In this document: one piece after another, positions 25,867-35,241 of the stretch
Layout of the letters: every line of letters begins with the position of its first letter
Numbering within the stretch: position 1 is the first letter of the stretch
Assembly: GCF_033001325.1 (NCBI RefSeq)
Contig: NZ_CP133111.1
Location: 2,852,001-2,916,000, forward strand
Direction of reading: 5' to 3'
From: Rhodopseudomonas sp. BAL398
Lineage (GTDB): Bacteria > Pseudomonadota > Alphaproteobacteria > Rhizobiales > Xanthobacteraceae
Length of the DNA stretch: 64,000 nt
The notes under the pieces: generated by a model
Told to the model about the DNA's origin: nothing
Databases searched by the model: none
What the model saw: only the letters and a program-made list of their open reading frames with translations
Translations under genes and position numbers: made by a program

Positions 25867-28053
25867 TCAAGCATCTAGAACACCGGAAGAAAGGATGTTT
25901 TCCGCGACATGTTTCAAAGAAACCCGGTCAACTTTTGATGACAGGGCATCGAGTTCAAGCAGATCGCGAGTAAGATAAGCATGGTATTTTTCGAAAATGA
26001 GGTTTGTCTGATCATTGAATAACACACAATCTTCCCCGGCTGCGATCCTGCCGAGGGTGCAGGAAATATCCGGAGCACCATCCCTTGCGCGGATCGTCAG
26101 AAAGCCGTCATGAGACTCTACATCGAAACCTTTCCCCCGAAGAGCCAAAGCAAGCGTGTTAGTTTTGATGGTGCCGACCCTTGTGGCTATCGCAAAGCTG
26201 CTCTCACCCAGTTGAACAACCGAGGATGCGGTGAATCCGAGTTGCATATAATGCCGTCGAGCCTCATCGAGCAGAGCTCGGGCCTCCCGGTCCATATAAG
26301 CCCGTGTGGTGTCGCCCTGTAGAACGTTAAACATCCGCTCGATAACCACGTCGTGGATATCACCGGGATCACCACCGAAAACGGGTGGGGTTCCGCCTTT
26401 TGATGGAGTCACCATGATGACCTTGTCGCGATCATCAACCTCCTGAATAACCCATCGCCGACCTGAGAAGATCAGCATCATTCCCGGTGCCATTACGTTT
26501 ACGATTGGCAGGGTTCCAAGCTCCTTTCCACCGAAGATCAGGCGATATTCCTCAGGTGTCTGGAAAACGGCATAGTAGCTATAGTGCTCGACCAGCTTTT
26601 CGCCGATACGCCCGAGCAGCAAGAGGCCGTCATCGCTCTGTTCAATCAGGCCGGTTTCCGGGTCGCCCAAGGCTCGGAGTACGTCCATGAAGACGGATGT
26701 TTCCACCTTCGTGAAAGGTCCTTCCTGGCACAGGGTGCGATTCAGACGACTTGCCGAGGCCCCACCACGTTCCGCGATAACCGAAAGAATTTGATGGACG
26801 AGGGTGGAAAGGTGCAGAGCCTGCGCTCGCGGTGGTTCGCACCATCCCTCCAGTAGGAGGTCGATCATGGCAACCGATCGGATCAGCCCCAATCGCAGCC
26901 GGTCAACATAGTTGCTGTCGGGTGTCAGACGCGCCTCGACCGCGTATTGGCGCAACACGGCGGGTTGGCCGGCCCTACGGCCCGAACGCCCGAGGCGTTG
27001 CCTGAGCGCCGCCACGCTGAAAGGCGCACCGATCTGGGCGACACATGTCACATCGCCGATGTCGATCCCCAACTCCAGCGTTGAGGTGCAGATCGCGGTG
27101 GTGGGTTTTGATCCGTCCTTCAGGCGGCGTTCGACGAAATCCCGATGGTCCCTGGAAAGGCTGGCATGATGGGGATAAAACTCCTGCGGAAGGCGCTCCT
27201 CCTCGCACAAGGTGCGCAAACGATCCGCATAGACCTCGACTGATTGCCGGGACCCGGCGAAGACCAGATTGTCGGTCCCGCGCAGGTTCCTGAAGAGATG
27301 TTCGGCAATCCGGTCGGCGGCGGATGCGGTCTCCTCGTCCTTGTCGCCCGAGACGTAGCCGCGCAGTTGCAGCATCAGCTCAGCATCGCTGCCCTCGGCC
27401 TTTAGCAAGTCGACCCCTGCCGGGTTATCAGGGCGCAGATAGGTGCGGGCCAGTTGCATGTCACCCAAAGTCGCCGAAAGGCCCACCCTGCGAACGCGGC
27501 GGCCGATAGCCAGCTCCATCCGGGTCAGTAGGGAGCGCATCTGCACCCCCCGCTCGCTGTCGAGTACGGTATGCAGTTCGTCGATGATGATCGACCGGGT
27601 CGCCCCGAACAGGCGCGGGATTTCCAGCCCGCGACGGATAAACAAAGCCTCAAGGGATTCCGGGGTGATCAGAAGAATACCCCGGGGTCCCTTTAGTGCT
27701 CGGCTTTTGACCGAGGCGGAAATGTCCCCGTGCCACGGGGTGATCGGCATTTCGACCTCGCGGCAGATCTCCTCAAGTCGGCCGGCCTGATCGGTGATCA
27801 GTGCTTTGAGTGGCCCGATATAGAGCAAGTCGAAGCCACTCGCCTGCGCCGGATCATCCAGAACCTGCGAGATCAGGGGAAGGAAGGCGGCCTCGGTCTT
27901 TCCGCCGGCGGTCGTGGCGGCGATAATCAAGTCTGCGCCGCCCCCCGTGATCGCATGTATGGCCTGAGACTGGATGTGACGTAGTTCACTCCAGCCCTGT
28001 CCTCTGATCCATTTTTGGATTGGGCGCGCCAGTTTCTCGAAGGCCGAGGTCAT
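25867..28053 (-). CDS. Lhr-like superfamily 2 helicase (BrxHI-like)
   Basis: This 728-residue SF2 helicase has Walker A TTAGGKTEAAF (near residue 50), motif II IIDELHTVLDSERG, motif III GLSATLG, TSTLELGIDIG and motif VI RQRLGRSGRR. These mark the Lhr/BrxHI-like branch. The C-terminal half (about 400-728) is a winged-helix and Lhr-core-like region. The ATG at 28053 (third residue of the longest frame, whose first codon is TTG) is the better start. It lies nine bases after the stop of the BrxD-like ATPase and ends the three-gene operon. Helicases of this branch occur in BREX type 2 and in Ter-linked DNA-processing clusters; the other BREX genes are absent here. Confidence 0.9.
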   Translation of the reverse strand: MTSAFEKLARPIQKWIRGQGWSELRHIQSQAIHAITGGGADLIIAATTAGGKTEAAFLPLISQVLDDPAQASGFDLLYIGPLKALITDQAGRLEEICREVEMPITPWHGDISASVKSRALKGPRGILLITPESLEALFIRRGLEIPRLFGATRSIIIDELHTVLDSERGVQMRSLLTRMELAIGRRVRRVGLSATLGDMQLARTYLRPDNPAGVDLLKAEGSDAELMLQLRGYVSGDKDEETASAADRIAEHLFRNLRGTDNLVFAGSRQSVEVYADRLRTLCEEERLPQEFYPHHASLSRDHRDFVERRLKDGSKPTTAICTSTLELGIDIGDVTCVAQIGAPFSVAALRQRLGRSGRRAGQPAVLRQYAVEARLTPDSNYVDRLRLGLIRSVAMIDLLLEGWCEPPRAQALHLSTLVHQILSVIAERGGASASRLNRTLCQEGPFTKVETSVFMDVLRALGDPETGLIEQSDDGLLLLGRIGEKLVEHYSYYAVFQTPEEYRLIFGGKELGTLPIVNVMAPGMMLIFSGRRWVIQEVDDRDKVIMVTPSKGGTPPVFGGDPGDIHDVVIERMFNVLQGDTTRAYMDREARALLDEARRHYMQLGFTASSVVQLGESSFAIATRVGTIKTNTLALALRGKGFDVESHDGFLTIRARDGAPDISCTLGRIAAGEDCVLFNDQTNLIFEKYHAYLTRDLLELDALSSKVDRVSLKHVAENILSSGVLDA

Positions 28054-28062
28054 CCGCAAACC

Positions 28063-29379
28063 TCAGAGACGGAAGCTTGTCAGTTGGTCATTGTCACCGT
28101 CATCCGCCGGCCGCGCGCCGGCGGCCTCATCCAGGTCGGACATGTCATCGCCCTGATCCGGAGAGACTTCGATCTTCTCGATCAGGTCATGCCATTCGAC
28201 GCCCCGGTTCTGCTCGAGCACCGAAAGCAGGTTCACGAAGGCCGTGACGGTATTGCGCGGCGTGCGAAAATAGGCTTCGCCGATCCGGTCCGAACAATGC
28301 GTCATGAAGGCCTCGAGCGCGGTATCAGGTACGGCACCCTCGCCGTCCTGCATGATCGCCCGGATGTTCGACAGTAGGACGAACATATCCTCCGGCGTAA
28401 GGCTGGCCAGTCGGACCACCGGGCCGGAAAGGTCCACCAGTCCATCCCGGGCAAAGCTGTTCTCGGCCAGCCGGGTCTGAAGCGCCTCATAGCTGTAGAG
28501 TCCCCGGCGGGTATTCATCAGGAATTCTGGGGTTCCTCCCATTAGGAAGCCCAGATGCTCGGCGCTGCCCTGAAGGACATCGTTCAGGATGCGCAAGATT
28601 TGCTCGTAATTCGCATTCCGCGCCTGCGACGATGACAGCTTGTAAAGGTTCACCATCTCGTCAAGGCCGACCAGAAGGCCCTTATAGCCCGCTTCGCGGA
28701 CGAAGACCGACATGAGCTTGAGATGGTCGTAGACATTCGCATCATCGATGATGGTCCGCACGCCAAGCGCCTTTCGCGCATCGGTCCGGGTGGCATATTC
28801 GCCCCGAAGCCACCGCAGCGCCGCCGAGGACAATTCGTCATTGCCGGTTTCATGGCCTTCCCAGTAGCGGCGGATCACCTCGGAAAACTCAAAACCGCCC
28901 GTCAGTTCCTCGAAATGGCCAAGGCGGTCGCGGATTACGTTGCCCGTCGGTTTGCCTTCCGACTCGGCGTCGCGATGTGCTTGGGACACGAACCGCTCCA
29001 CCACACTGGCCATCGCTCCGCCATCAGGTTTCGTGCGGGTTGATAGGTTGCGAGCCATTTCCGCGTAGAGACCACGCGCCTGCCCGCCGGTAGCATGGAT
29101 GCGCCGGTCCGGCGCAAGGTCCGCGAACATCACCACCATGCCCTTTTCAAGGGCGATGAGGCGGATGAGGTTCATGAAGAAGGTCTTGCCCGACCCATAT
29201 TCCCCAATGATGAACCGGATCGCGGCACCGCCATCGGCGATGCGGTCCATATCCTTGACCAACTCCTCGATCTCGCGCACGCGCCCGACCTGAATGTGCC
29301 GAAGGCCAAGCTTCGGCACCACACCCGCGCGTAGAGCCTGAACAATCGCGTCTCGTTCCCGTGGTTTCAGCCTAGACAT
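28063..29379 (-). CDS. BrxD-like ATP-binding protein (DUF2791)
   Basis: This 438-residue P-loop ATPase has Walker A GEYGSGKTFFMNLI (near residue 58), Walker B GLLVGLDEMVNLYK, and the block IIGEYGSGKT...MVVMFADLAPDRR seen in BrxD, the ATP-binding protein of type 2 BREX. A C-terminal acidic tail (DQGDDMSDLDEAAG) follows. The family probably couples ATP hydrolysis to action on DNA together with a helicase. The ATG at 29379 (MSRLKPRERDAIVQAL) follows AGGAGGGATGAG, which also holds the stop of the upstream gene, so it is tightly coupled to the TerB gene. The frame is open upstream to 29505, but that part overlaps the TerB gene. Confidence 0.87.
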   Translation of the reverse strand: MSRLKPRERDAIVQALRAGVVPKLGLRHIQVGRVREIEELVKDMDRIADGGAAIRFIIGEYGSGKTFFMNLIRLIALEKGMVVMFADLAPDRRIHATGGQARGLYAEMARNLSTRTKPDGGAMASVVERFVSQAHRDAESEGKPTGNVIRDRLGHFEELTGGFEFSEVIRRYWEGHETGNDELSSAALRWLRGEYATRTDARKALGVRTIIDDANVYDHLKLMSVFVREAGYKGLLVGLDEMVNLYKLSSSQARNANYEQILRILNDVLQGSAEHLGFLMGGTPEFLMNTRRGLYSYEALQTRLAENSFARDGLVDLSGPVVRLASLTPEDMFVLLSNIRAIMQDGEGAVPDTALEAFMTHCSDRIGEAYFRTPRNTVTAFVNLLSVLEQNRGVEWHDLIEKIEVSPDQGDDMSDLDEAAGARPADDGDNDQLTSFRL

Positions 29380-29380
29380 C

Positions 29381-31969
29381 TCATCCCTCCTTCTCGAACA
29401 CGCCCGCCAACTCTTCGGCGATATCGGGGGACACGTCGTAACCTTCATATTCGTCCAGCAGGGCTTGGTCATAAACCCCGAAGGACCATTCGTTGACCGT
29501 CTCAAGCGCCCCGGCCACCATCAGGTTGTGCCGCGCGACCAATCCGGCGAACTCCTCCTCGGTCCAGTGCGGCCGGGTGATCGCCTCGCGGATCAGAGCG
29601 GTGTGCTTCGCATCGAGGCCGGCAAGGGACGAGGAAGCAGTCGTATCCTCAGTCTCGTCTTCTCCCGTATCCGCCGCGAAAATATCGGCCAGAACCGCCG
29701 AGACGCGATCCGTGTCCTGCCGGATGCTCGCGATGCGCGCCGTATCCAGCGTCCGGCCAGTCGCCGCCGGTTCTGCCGGGATCGTCTCGCCCGGGGCGCC
29801 GGGACGAGCCTCGCGTACGCGCAAGGGCGCATCCGGAACCTCACCGGCATGCAGGTCCGAGTAAACAAGGTTCGGGTCGAGACCGAGCGCACGATAGACC
29901 CGTTCGATCTCCGCAACTTCCTCGGGCTTAATGATACCATCGGCATGGGCGGCGGCGACCAATGCTGCCCGAATCGCCGATTGCCGGTCCGCGCCGCCTT
30001 CTTTGAGCTTGCGCCGCAAAAGCGTCAGGTCGGGGGGAACCGCAAGAAACCAAACAAGATTGGCTGCTAGGCGCCTTCGTTCACGCTCGGACAGGCCCGC
30101 GACGGATCGGGCCTGATTTTCGAGCGCGCTTCTTTCCGGATCGGATATGACGCCATCTGCATGGGCGACAAAAGACGCCAGGGCGATCTCCACCAGCGCA
30201 ATCTTGTATGATATCGAAACGTCTTCCAGTTGCTCGACAGGGCCGCCAAGATCGAACAGCACCACCGGTTCGTCGACCTTCGGTGATCGAAGGGCGAAGC
30301 GCGGATCGGGGGCCAGACCGAATCCGATACGAGCCAATGCGTCTGCAGCGCCGGTCAACTGGCGCTTGCCAGCCTTTTCAGAGCGTTCGCCTTCCAGGCG
30401 TTCCAACACATCGCCCACGACGACCAATCCGCCTGCCTGAACGATGTCGCTCACCCATGCTTTGATCTTCTCCAGGTCTTCAGATGGAAACATCTGGCGC
30501 AGCTCTCCCGGCAGAAGCGCATGCGCTTCGACGCTGCCGCGTCCGTCCGGATTGCGACCCAGATATCGGCTGAACTTGTCGAGATTATCCATCACCTCAT
30601 CGGCGACCTCCTGTGCGATCTCGATGGGCTTGCACAGGCCGGAAATATCGGGGACCGGTTTGCCGTCTATGGACGGGTTCACCGTTCCTTCGAACTCGCG
30701 AGAGGCCGCCTGATACCTAGTTTGAAGGGATTTTCTGGGCTTGTTCACCTGCATCCCCGCCGGGAACCGCTGCTCAAACCGCAGCCGGAACAAAGCCAAA
30801 AACTCATCCCGGCACCGCTTGGCCGATGTACGAAGGTTCCTCTCGGGATGACACAGAAGCCAGCTCAACACCCAATCGGCATCCAAGGTCTCGCCTCTCT
30901 GGAGCCTCGCGCCGACAGCCAGCTTCACTGAAAAGGGCAAGTCCCATCCGGGATTATCGAATATGGGCGCAATGGAACCGATTTCGGTAGTCGAGACGAT
31001 GGCAAATTCTATGAATTCCCCCAGATAGCGTTGTGCCGAGTGGTTGTCGGCATAGAGCTGAGCCAGCCGACGCGCCTCAAGCAGCAGGTCGCGTTTTTCC
31101 TCAATGCTTGGGTCGTCGACGAAGAACCGCCGCTCCAAGCCATAGAAATAGAGGAACATGTACCCCGGATTATACGATCCGTCCGTTGCACCGCCGGCGA
31201 GCCAGTCCAAATAGGTGGCCCGGCTTTCAGGCGGGATACTGGAATATCCCGGCCAATAAGACATGCCCTGTCCATCCTTGTCGTTGCCGTCTCGGGCGAC
31301 GGGAAGGGACGGGTCGATATAGGCCCGGCATTTCTCGCCATAGCCATACTGGTTCATCGTTGGCGGTGTGCCGACATAGACCATCCCACCGATTTCACGC
31401 CCGCAGACCGAGATAGTCTGACCGTCGGGTACCCATCCTTGAATTCGGTCAGATCTTCCCGGTGCCGGGGCGGATTGTCCAACTGGAATGGGGGCCGCAG
31501 GCGATGCTGGCGAGCGCTGCGTTTCCCATGGCCGGGTTCTGGCCATCTTCTCTGCCTCTCTTTGGGCAGCAATGGCGGCCAGTTCCGGACCAGCTTTTCT
31601 TGCGGCCCTGATGAGGGCCGCGTTGTCCTGTTTCGGCGGTGTATGGCGTGGTTGAGATGAAGAGGTCGGCAAATCGTCACTCAATTTGCCCTGTGGCGGC
31701 GCGGGTTGTCCGACCGCATTGGTGACTGGAGGCGGCGACACAAGGGAGCCTGAGGATTTTCCGTGCCCTACAAGATTTGATGTCGTTTCTCGTTTTGCAG
31801 CCAGACTGCGTGCGCGCCGTTTCTCGTACCACCAGACGATTACTCCAGGGGCGAGAAAGGCGAACAGCACGAAAAGTCCACCGTTCAATTGCTGAAGGAA
31901 CAACCCGCTAATGATCAGTGCAACAAAGAAGAATATGATGTAGAGAAATATAATTCGCAAAAACTTCAA
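29381..31969 (-). CDS. Membrane-anchored TerB-domain protein (TerB-N / TerB / TerB-C)
   Basis: This protein of about 862 residues is the first of the three-gene operon. An N-terminal membrane hairpin (LRIIFLYIIFFFVALIISGL, then LFVLFAFLAPGVIVWWYE) is followed by a Pro/Ser/Gln-rich linker to about residue 175. A TerB-N-type domain comes next (WVPDGQTISVCGREIGGMVY to RRFFVDD). After a middle region there are two acidic TerB helical repeats (VAHADGVISDPE and AAHADGIIKPEE) and a TerB-C-type end (WTEEEFAGLVARHNL to EEL). The acidic DG motifs suggest metal binding. No ATG or GTG lies near the hydrophobic start; TTG at 31969, preceded by GGGGGG, is the likely start. The function is unproven. TerB-N proteins are known partners of ATPase/helicase modules. 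Confidence 0.82.
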   Translation of the reverse strand: MKFLRIIFLYIIFFFVALIISGLFLQQLNGGLFVLFAFLAPGVIVWWYEKRRARSLAAKRETTSNLVGHGKSSGSLVSPPPVTNAVGQPAPPQGKLSDDLPTSSSQPRHTPPKQDNAALIRAARKAGPELAAIAAQREAEKMARTRPWETQRSPASPAAPIPVGQSAPAPGRSDRIQGWVPDGQTISVCGREIGGMVYVGTPPTMNQYGYGEKCRAYIDPSLPVARDGNDKDGQGMSYWPGYSSIPPESRATYLDWLAGGATDGSYNPGYMFLYFYGLERRFFVDDPSIEEKRDLLLEARRLAQLYADNHSAQRYLGEFIEFAIVSTTEIGSIAPIFDNPGWDLPFSVKLAVGARLQRGETLDADWVLSWLLCHPERNLRTSAKRCRDEFLALFRLRFEQRFPAGMQVNKPRKSLQTRYQAASREFEGTVNPSIDGKPVPDISGLCKPIEIAQEVADEVMDNLDKFSRYLGRNPDGRGSVEAHALLPGELRQMFPSEDLEKIKAWVSDIVQAGGLVVVGDVLERLEGERSEKAGKRQLTGAADALARIGFGLAPDPRFALRSPKVDEPVVLFDLGGPVEQLEDVSISYKIALVEIALASFVAHADGVISDPERSALENQARSVAGLSERERRRLAANLVWFLAVPPDLTLLRRKLKEGGADRQSAIRAALVAAAHADGIIKPEEVAEIERVYRALGLDPNLVYSDLHAGEVPDAPLRVREARPGAPGETIPAEPAATGRTLDTARIASIRQDTDRVSAVLADIFAADTGEDETEDTTASSSLAGLDAKHTALIREAITRPHWTEEEFAGLVARHNLMVAGALETVNEWSFGVYDQALLDEYEGYDVSPDIAEELAGVFEKEG

Positions 31970-32412
31970 AACGCCCCCCGCGCCGCAGATGATGTCACCA
32001 GATGTGACTATGCCCGCGACACCTCGGACTAAGCAAGTGAATCGAGCGACGAGGCGTGAGTGAGGATTGCGGCGCTTCCGGGCCAATCGATCGCAGGGCT
32101 TGCCGACTCTACGCTCGGTTCCGACCTGTGCGGAGTAGTGAAGCAAACGTCCATGGGAGCGTGTAGCCGCCGCCCTCGCGCTGCTTCTAAGGTAGAGCTA
32201 GATGCTAAGCCAGCAACAAGTGCTATCGTAGGGCTATGGCGAAAACATAGTGATCATCGTTATCGGTCGCGGAGGAGAAGGATTCAAACTGCTGCCGCCG
32301 GTGGCCAAACGGCGAGAGCCCCGGCGCTGGTGCATCCGGAGCTTTGTGTAGCTCGCCAGTCTCCATGTAAGCTATTGTTACACTTCGATTTCTAGCGAGT
32401 TATGACAAAAGT
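31970..32412. other. Non-coding right end of the island
   Basis: About 440 bp between the TerB gene and the right 19-bp repeat. I see no gene. It must hold the promoter of the three-gene operon and the inner arm of the right attachment site. Confidence 0.5.
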
Positions 32413-32431
32413 GGTTGCGGGGGCCTGCAAC
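32413..32431. repeat. Right island boundary: 19-bp direct repeat (att site)
   Basis: Identical to 13585-13603 (GGTTGCGGGGGCCTGCAAC), same orientation, 18,828 bp apart. If the two copies are joined as in an excised circle, the recombinase frame continues from VVAGPRN into island DNA (HFCHNSLE...), a plausible native C terminus. This supports the site as the true boundary. Confidence 0.8.
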
Positions 32432-32589
32432 ACCCGATCCTTGCGATTGGTTGAACAGACGGTTCCAAGACTAGCGGCATAGCCTATCAGGGTAGACCCT
32501 AGTTCGAATGCCTCGGCCCGCCATTTACCGCCGATGGCGCGATAATCCGCGAGATAGCAATCCGACCACCGCCGATTGCCGCATACGCC

Positions 32590-32857
32590 GCCATGAAAGC
32601 GAGTTCGGCTTCACCTGACAGACTATGTCGCTATTCGAATCGGGAGCGCTACAGCTCTTCCAATTTTGTGGGCGTTGGACGCCACGATCGAAGCGGCAAG
32701 TGCCGGCGAACGCGGCCGCCGCTTTGCTGCGGTCGTCTCTGAGGGCGCTACTATCATGCGCGAAGTGGGCAAACTCCTCGACCCGATGCATGCCGCAAAT
32801 GCTGGGCGCAACGCGCATCCAGTAAAACTACCAGCGTTGAAATTAACGCGGCTGTAG
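32590..32857 (+). pseudogene. Relic of a chemoreceptor signalling domain
   Basis: One frame reads WALDATIEAASAGERGRR, FAAVVSE and MREVGKLLD, clearly a decayed copy of the hairpin-tip region ([30 protein letters not shown]) of the intact chemoreceptor next door. No start codon or flanking domains are left. It lies just outside the island, so either an older receptor was destroyed here or a duplicated piece decayed. Confidence 0.75.
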
Positions 32858-33004
32858 GCGCTGCCGTCCTATGGCTGCTCGCAACCATCCGCGATCGCCT
32901 TGCGTGCGGCACTGGCCCAATTTGTCTCGCGAATTCTCTCGTTCCTCGGCATCATGGCGACCTTCCCGCCAATCGCACCGGCTCCAGATCAAGGATCTTG
33001 CCTC

Positions 33005-34696
33005 ATGCTCGCCGCGCTTTCGATTCGCGCCAAAATAACGCTCGTCATCGGATTTCTGCTGTTCGTCGTGACCGGAATGGGGCTGCTTTCGGTCAGGAGC
33101 ATGCAGGCAATCAACGCCAACGCTGTCGAGATCCAGGCCAATTGGCTGCCGAGCGTGCGCATCCTCGGCGATCTCTCTGACGGCGTCACGTCCTATCGAA
33201 GCATGATCCGCGCGCACATGTTGGCTGAAACCCTCGACGACAAGGCGGCTGTCGAAAAGCGACTGGAGAAGGGAGCCGAACTGGTAACGCGTATCCGGCA
33301 GACCTACGAGCGCTTGATCACCTCGGCGGAAGAGCGCGCGATCTCCGAAAGCTGGGCTGCGCAATGGGGGCGCTATCTAGCCGGCGCTCAGAACGTGATG
33401 GAGTTGTCGCGTAAGAGCGCCGGCGCGCTGCCGCGCGAGGCGTTGGCGTTGTACTCCGGCACGGTGCTTCCGCTCGCGATCAAGGGCGATGAAATTCTCA
33501 AGCAGGGCATCGATCTCAACAACAAGTACGCCGACGCCGCCGGCAAGGCGGCAACCGCGACCTACGAGTCGGCCTTCACGATCCAGGCGCTCCTGCTCGG
33601 CCTCGCGATTCTGGTCGGCGTCGGGGTCGGCGCCTATCTGATCCACGACGTCTCCAGCGGCATTGCCTCGATCGTGACGCCGATGCAGGCGCTGGGCAAG
33701 GGCGACCTGACGGCGGTGGTGCCTCACCGAGCCAACAGCAATGAAATCGGATCGATGGCGACGACGCTGCAGGTCTTTAAGGAGGCGCTGATCGCCAAGA
33801 AGGCCGCCGATGAGGCAGCGACGTTGGACGCCAGCGCCAAGATCGCACGCGCGCACCGCATCGACGACCTCACCCGGGCGTTCGAAACCCTGATCGGCGA
33901 ACTCGTCGAGTCGCTGTCGTCGTCGTCGACCGAACTGGAATCCTCGGCCGGCAGCCTGACATCGACCGCAGTCCGCTCGCAGCAATTGGCGACGATGGTC
34001 GCCGCGGCGTCGGAAGAGGCGTCCACCAATGTGCAATCGGTGGCCTCGGCGACCGAGGAGATGTCGTCCTCGGTCAACGAGATCAGTCGCCAGGTGCAGG
34101 ACTCCGCACGGATCGCCCATGAAGCGGTGGACCAGGCCAGAAACACCAATGACCGGGTCGCAGAATTGTCGCAGGCGGCCGGCCGGATCGGCGCCGTGGT
34201 CGAACTGATCAATACCATTGCCGGGCAGACCAATCTGTTGGCATTGAACGCCACCATCGAAGCCGCCCGCGCCGGCGAGGCTGGCCGCGGCTTTGCCGTC
34301 GTGGCCTCCGAAGTCAAGGCGCTGGCCGAGCAGACGGCGAAGGCGACAGGGGAGATCGGCCAACAGATCAGCGGGATTCAAGCGGCAACGCAGGGCTCGG
34401 TGTCGGCGATCAAGGAGATCAGCTCCACTATCGGACGGATGTCGGAGATCTCATCGACCATCGCCTCAGCGGTCGAAGAACAGGGTGCGGCGACACAGGA
34501 AATCTCCCGCAACGTGCAGCAGGCCGCCCAAGGCACCCAGCAGGTGAGCGCCAACATCGCCGATGTGCAGCGCGGCGCCAGCGAGACCGGGTCGGCCTCG
34601 GCGCAAGTCCACGCCGCAGCGCAGTCGCTGTCCCGCGACAGCAGCCGGCTGAAGGTCGAAGTCGGCAAGTTCCTGGATAACGTACGAGCGGCGTGA
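33005..34696 (+). CDS. Methyl-accepting chemotaxis protein
   Basis: This 563-residue transmembrane receptor has an N-terminal membrane helix (about 8-28, [18 protein letters not shown]) and a four-helix-bundle-type sensor (about 30-185) with the [14 protein letters not shown] pattern. A second helix (about 190-215, [18 protein letters not shown]), a HAMP domain (about 215-270) and a long cytoplasmic coiled coil follow. The signalling tip carries [32 protein letters not shown], the CheA/CheW contact. The ligand is unknown. No pentapeptide tether for CheR is seen; the protein ends FLDNVRAA. The ATG at 33005 ([10 protein letters not shown]) is the best start because it begins the first helix. 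No other chemotaxis gene is nearby. Confidence 0.94.
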   Translation: MLAALSIRAKITLVIGFLLFVVTGMGLLSVRSMQAINANAVEIQANWLPSVRILGDLSDGVTSYRSMIRAHMLAETLDDKAAVEKRLEKGAELVTRIRQTYERLITSAEERAISESWAAQWGRYLAGAQNVMELSRKSAGALPREALALYSGTVLPLAIKGDEILKQGIDLNNKYADAAGKAATATYESAFTIQALLLGLAILVGVGVGAYLIHDVSSGIASIVTPMQALGKGDLTAVVPHRANSNEIGSMATTLQVFKEALIAKKAADEAATLDASAKIARAHRIDDLTRAFETLIGELVESLSSSSTELESSAGSLTSTAVRSQQLATMVAAASEEASTNVQSVASATEEMSSSVNEISRQVQDSARIAHEAVDQARNTNDRVAELSQAAGRIGAVVELINTIAGQTNLLALNATIEAARAGEAGRGFAVVASEVKALAEQTAKATGEIGQQISGIQAATQGSVSAIKEISSTIGRMSEISSTIASAVEEQGAATQEISRNVQQAAQGTQQVSANIADVQRGASETGSASAQVHAAAQSLSRDSSRLKVEVGKFLDNVRAA

Positions 34697-35241
34697 GTCA
34701 ATTTGCCACCTGCGAAGTGATGCGCTGCACGATGTTCTGATATTTCGAAACGCTGGTCGAATTATATCTAAGTTTCCCTAGATTCGACCGACATGCGCCT
34801 ACTACCTCATTATGTTCGATTGGCAGATCTTCTCTAGCGGGTGCAGTTCGGGCCGGCGCGACGACAGCAAGATTAGCATGATGTTGTTCGGTATGCCGGG
34901 GCTCGCCGCAGTGTGGCCCGGCGCGGTCCATTAACTGCACTGCCCACGCGCCCGCAGCGACTGACCGACACCTCGTTGAGATGCAGCTGTGAGATGCAAC
35001 TGCATGGCTTTCGGTTGTGCCAGCGCAGCGCTTACGTCGTGCGCGAAACTTCAAGGGTACGAGTCCGCGCTCGCTTTCCCTCGATAGGGCCGCTCGACCG
35101 CCTGTCTCAAGATCACAATCTTCAGCGAAGAACCGTATTACGTCGTCCGAAAACTGCGGCCGTTTTCCCCGCCAATGCGGCATCCGTTCCGTTCGACCGC
35201 TCGCATTCGCCTGCGTCAATGTGGTGACCGTCAATATTGAA
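34697..35241. other. Intergenic region after the chemoreceptor
   Basis: About 545 bp without a supported gene. The open frames on both strands overlap each other and lack binding sites. A short imperfect tandem (GAGATGCAGCTG, then GAGATGCAACTG near 34978 and 34992) is the only structure I noticed. Confidence 0.45.

Noticed and set aside
25867-29379. Interpretation of the ATPase and helicase as a complete BREX system
   Set aside because: Only BrxD-like and BrxHI-like proteins are present. PglX, PglZ, BrxC/PglY and PglW-type genes are missing from the island, and a TerB protein stands in their place.
13585-32431. Calling the island a self-transmissible ICE
   Set aside because: No VirB/Trb mating-pair genes and no TraG/VirD4 coupling protein lie within it, so it is better described as mobilizable.
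32470-32523. A tRNA-like 3' end (GTTCGAAT...CCGCCA) just after the island
   Set aside because: The sequence has a GTTCGAAT and a CCA, but the T stem does not pair and no acceptor or anticodon stem can be drawn. It may be a worn tRNA end, but I cannot support it.
34698-35234. A 178-residue minus-strand frame after the chemoreceptor
   Set aside because: No binding site, no predicted fold or family features, and overlapping frames on the other strand of equal quality; probably chance.
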